Of a DNA stretch of 64,000 nt, positions 63,078-64,000 are shown one piece after another. The first letter of the stretch is position 1. The number at the start of each line of letters is the position of its first letter. Both the position numbers and the translations under genes were made by a program. The stretch is from the NCBI RefSeq assembly GCF_002028455.1, contig NZ_MWUM01000018.1, forward strand, positions 45,827-109,826. Direction: 5' to 3'. This DNA comes from Zoogloea sp. LCSB751. Lineage in GTDB: Bacteria > Pseudomonadota > Gammaproteobacteria > Burkholderiales > Rhodocyclaceae. The notes below the pieces were generated by a model. The model made no database searches. It saw nothing but the letters and a program-made list of their open reading frames with translations, and had not been told where the DNA came from.

Positions 63078-63895
63078 TCGAGACGATCCGCCAGGGACTG
63101 CAGGAAGAAGGTGTCGTCGTCTCGATCAGCCAGCTGTGCCGGTGGTTTGAAGTGCCCCGCCGCACCTTTTACTACCAGTCGGTGAAGGCCCCACCGAAGG
63201 TGCAGCCCCGCTTTGCCGAACCGATCAAGGCGATGATTGAGGACAACCCGTCCTTTGGCTACCGGACGGTGGCGCATCTGCTTGGGTTCAACAAGAACAC
63301 CGTGCAGCGGGTGTTCCAGCTGCAGGGCTGGCAGGTGAGGAAGCGCCCGGTCGGTTTCCGGCCGCGGATCGAGGCGCGGCGCTCAAGGGCATCCCAACCC
63401 AACGAGCGTTGGGCGACGGATCTGTGCCGTGTCTGGGCAGGGAGGGACGGCTGGGCCACGCTGGCGCTGGTGATCGACTGCTTCAGCCGAGAGCTGCTGG
63501 GCTGGCATGTCTCACGCAGCGGCAAGTCCCGTACCGCCGAAAGTGCGCTGGAACAGGCCCTGATTGCTCGCTTCGGTACGCTGGGGCGCGTGAAGGCGCC
63601 GTTTCTGCTGCGCTCGGACAATGGCCTGGTCTTCACCAGCCGCAGCTACACGGCGCTGGTCAAGAGCTACGGCCTGAAGCAGGAGTTCATCACGCCCTAC
63701 ACCCCGCAGCAGAACGGCCTGGTGGAGCGGATGATCCGAACGTTGAAGGAGCAATGCATCCATCGCCACCGCTTTGAAACCCTGCAACACGCCAGCCGCG
63801 TCATTGGCGACTGGATCCAGTTCTACAACCACCGGCGGCCGCATCAGGCGCTGGAGATGAAGACCCCGGCTGAGGCATTCGCTTTAGCTGCATGA
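63074..63895 (+). CDS. IS3-family transposase OrfB (DDE integrase)
   Basis: 273 residues. An HTH_21 region (NPSFGYRTVAHLLGFNKNTV) precedes the rve core: first Asp in ERWATDLCRVWAG, second Asp in LLRSDNGLVFTS and Glu in QQNGLVERMIRTLKEQ, with the FYNHRRPHQALEMKTPAEAF tail. The DDE triad is complete and the frame intact. Confidence 0.92.
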   Translation: MIETIRQGLQEEGVVVSISQLCRWFEVPRRTFYYQSVKAPPKVQPRFAEPIKAMIEDNPSFGYRTVAHLLGFNKNTVQRVFQLQGWQVRKRPVGFRPRIEARRSRASQPNERWATDLCRVWAGRDGWATLALVIDCFSRELLGWHVSRSGKSRTAESALEQALIARFGTLGRVKAPFLLRSDNGLVFTSRSYTALVKSYGLKQEFITPYTPQQNGLVERMIRTLKEQCIHRHRFETLQHASRVIGDWIQFYNHRRPHQALEMKTPAEAFALAA

Positions 63896-63923
63896 CCTGT
63901 GCAGGATTTGCTGGGTCAATACA

Positions 63924-64000
63924 ATCCGCTCGTAGCTCTCCACCCAGCGCACGCTCTCCAGAATCCCGCCCCGCGGTGTGTCCCCCTTCTTGAACTCCCG
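63924..64000 (-). pseudogene. IS4-family (Tn5-like) transposase fragment, runs off the window
   Basis: Read leftwards from the window edge: REFKKGDTPRGGILE, then SVRWVESYERI, ending at the IS3 boundary. The G-x-x-E-S-x-R-W-x-x-S-Y-E-R pattern is from the DDE domain of IS4-family transposases. The gene enters from the right and is broken at the IS3 right end. Confidence 0.6.

Larger units (their letters stand above)
62710..63923 (+). mobile_element. IS3-family insertion sequence, complete, about 1.2 kb
   Basis: The left end TGTATTGACCCAGTAAATCC (from 62710) and the right end, whose reverse complement is TGTATTGACCCAGCAAATCC (to 63923), differ at one of 20 bases. Ends are TG...CA as usual for IS3. 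Two overlapping frames, orfA and orfB, are intact. No short target duplication is visible (GCC versus ATC), and the two flanks are unrelated gene remnants, so a rearrangement may have occurred here. Confidence 0.85.

Overview
The window is high-GC DNA with short intergenic gaps, AGGAG-type ribosome binding sites, a PhaC-type polyester synthase, the CbpA/CbpM chaperone pair and DUF1840, DUF2239, TorF and CsbD genes. This suggests a betaproteobacterial chromosome, probably Rhodocyclales/Burkholderiales (inference from family content; no rRNA or tRNA gene is visible).

Region 1 (1-25.7 kb) is a general-stress and envelope island. It holds the start of a Crp/Fnr-type regulator, aconitase, a trypsin-like protease with an OsmB-like lipoprotein, small hydrophobic stress proteins (DUF3309, lmo0937-like), a SYLF protein, cbpA/cbpM, a very large cyclic beta-1,2-glucan synthase (NdvB/ChvB type), an SbmA/YddA-type ABC transporter, DUF4398 and OmpA lipoproteins, a PAS-PAS-GGDEF-EAL protein, CsbD, a YqjD/ElaB-like protein and DUF1840. 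A 14-bp palindrome close to GTNCGCTAGCGNAC recurs in the intergenic gaps of these genes, including the gap before the Crp/Fnr gene, and looks like a shared operator. The same region carries deletion scars: a flavodoxin-reductase gene missing its core, and a divergent isochorismatase/lysR pair that has lost both 5' ends.

Region 2 (25.7-31 kb) has a PhaC-like polymerase, a complete IS1111-type (IS110 family) element with 12-bp inverted repeats and a candidate bridge RNA region, a truncated IS5-family element and an SBBP-type lipoprotein.

Region 3 (31.2-43.8 kb) is a kdp potassium-uptake operon (small ORF, kdpF, A, B, C ... D, E). Six genes lie between kdpC and kdpD: a TorF-like porin, an EIIA-Ntr-like protein, a degenerate acetylglutamate-kinase-like protein, two small unknown proteins and a CorA-like transporter.

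Region 4 (43.9-53.5 kb) has DUF2239 and GIY-YIG genes, an aldo/keto reductase, a ParD-like/methionine aminopeptidase pair behind a symmetrical operator, ahpF, an EamA exporter, a DegQ/MucD-like protease, a metallophosphoesterase lipoprotein and a GST.

Region 5 (53.7-60 kb) is the most striking. It has an HTH-receiver regulator, an nSTAND ATPase-TM-WD40 protein, and a protein fusing TIR, caspase-like and SIR2-like domains, preceded by a small secreted protein. It has the architecture of a conflict, immunity or programmed-death system.

Region 6 (60-64 kb) has a methyl-accepting chemotaxis protein, then an intact IS3-family element between a HicB-like antitoxin remnant and an IS4-family transposase fragment.
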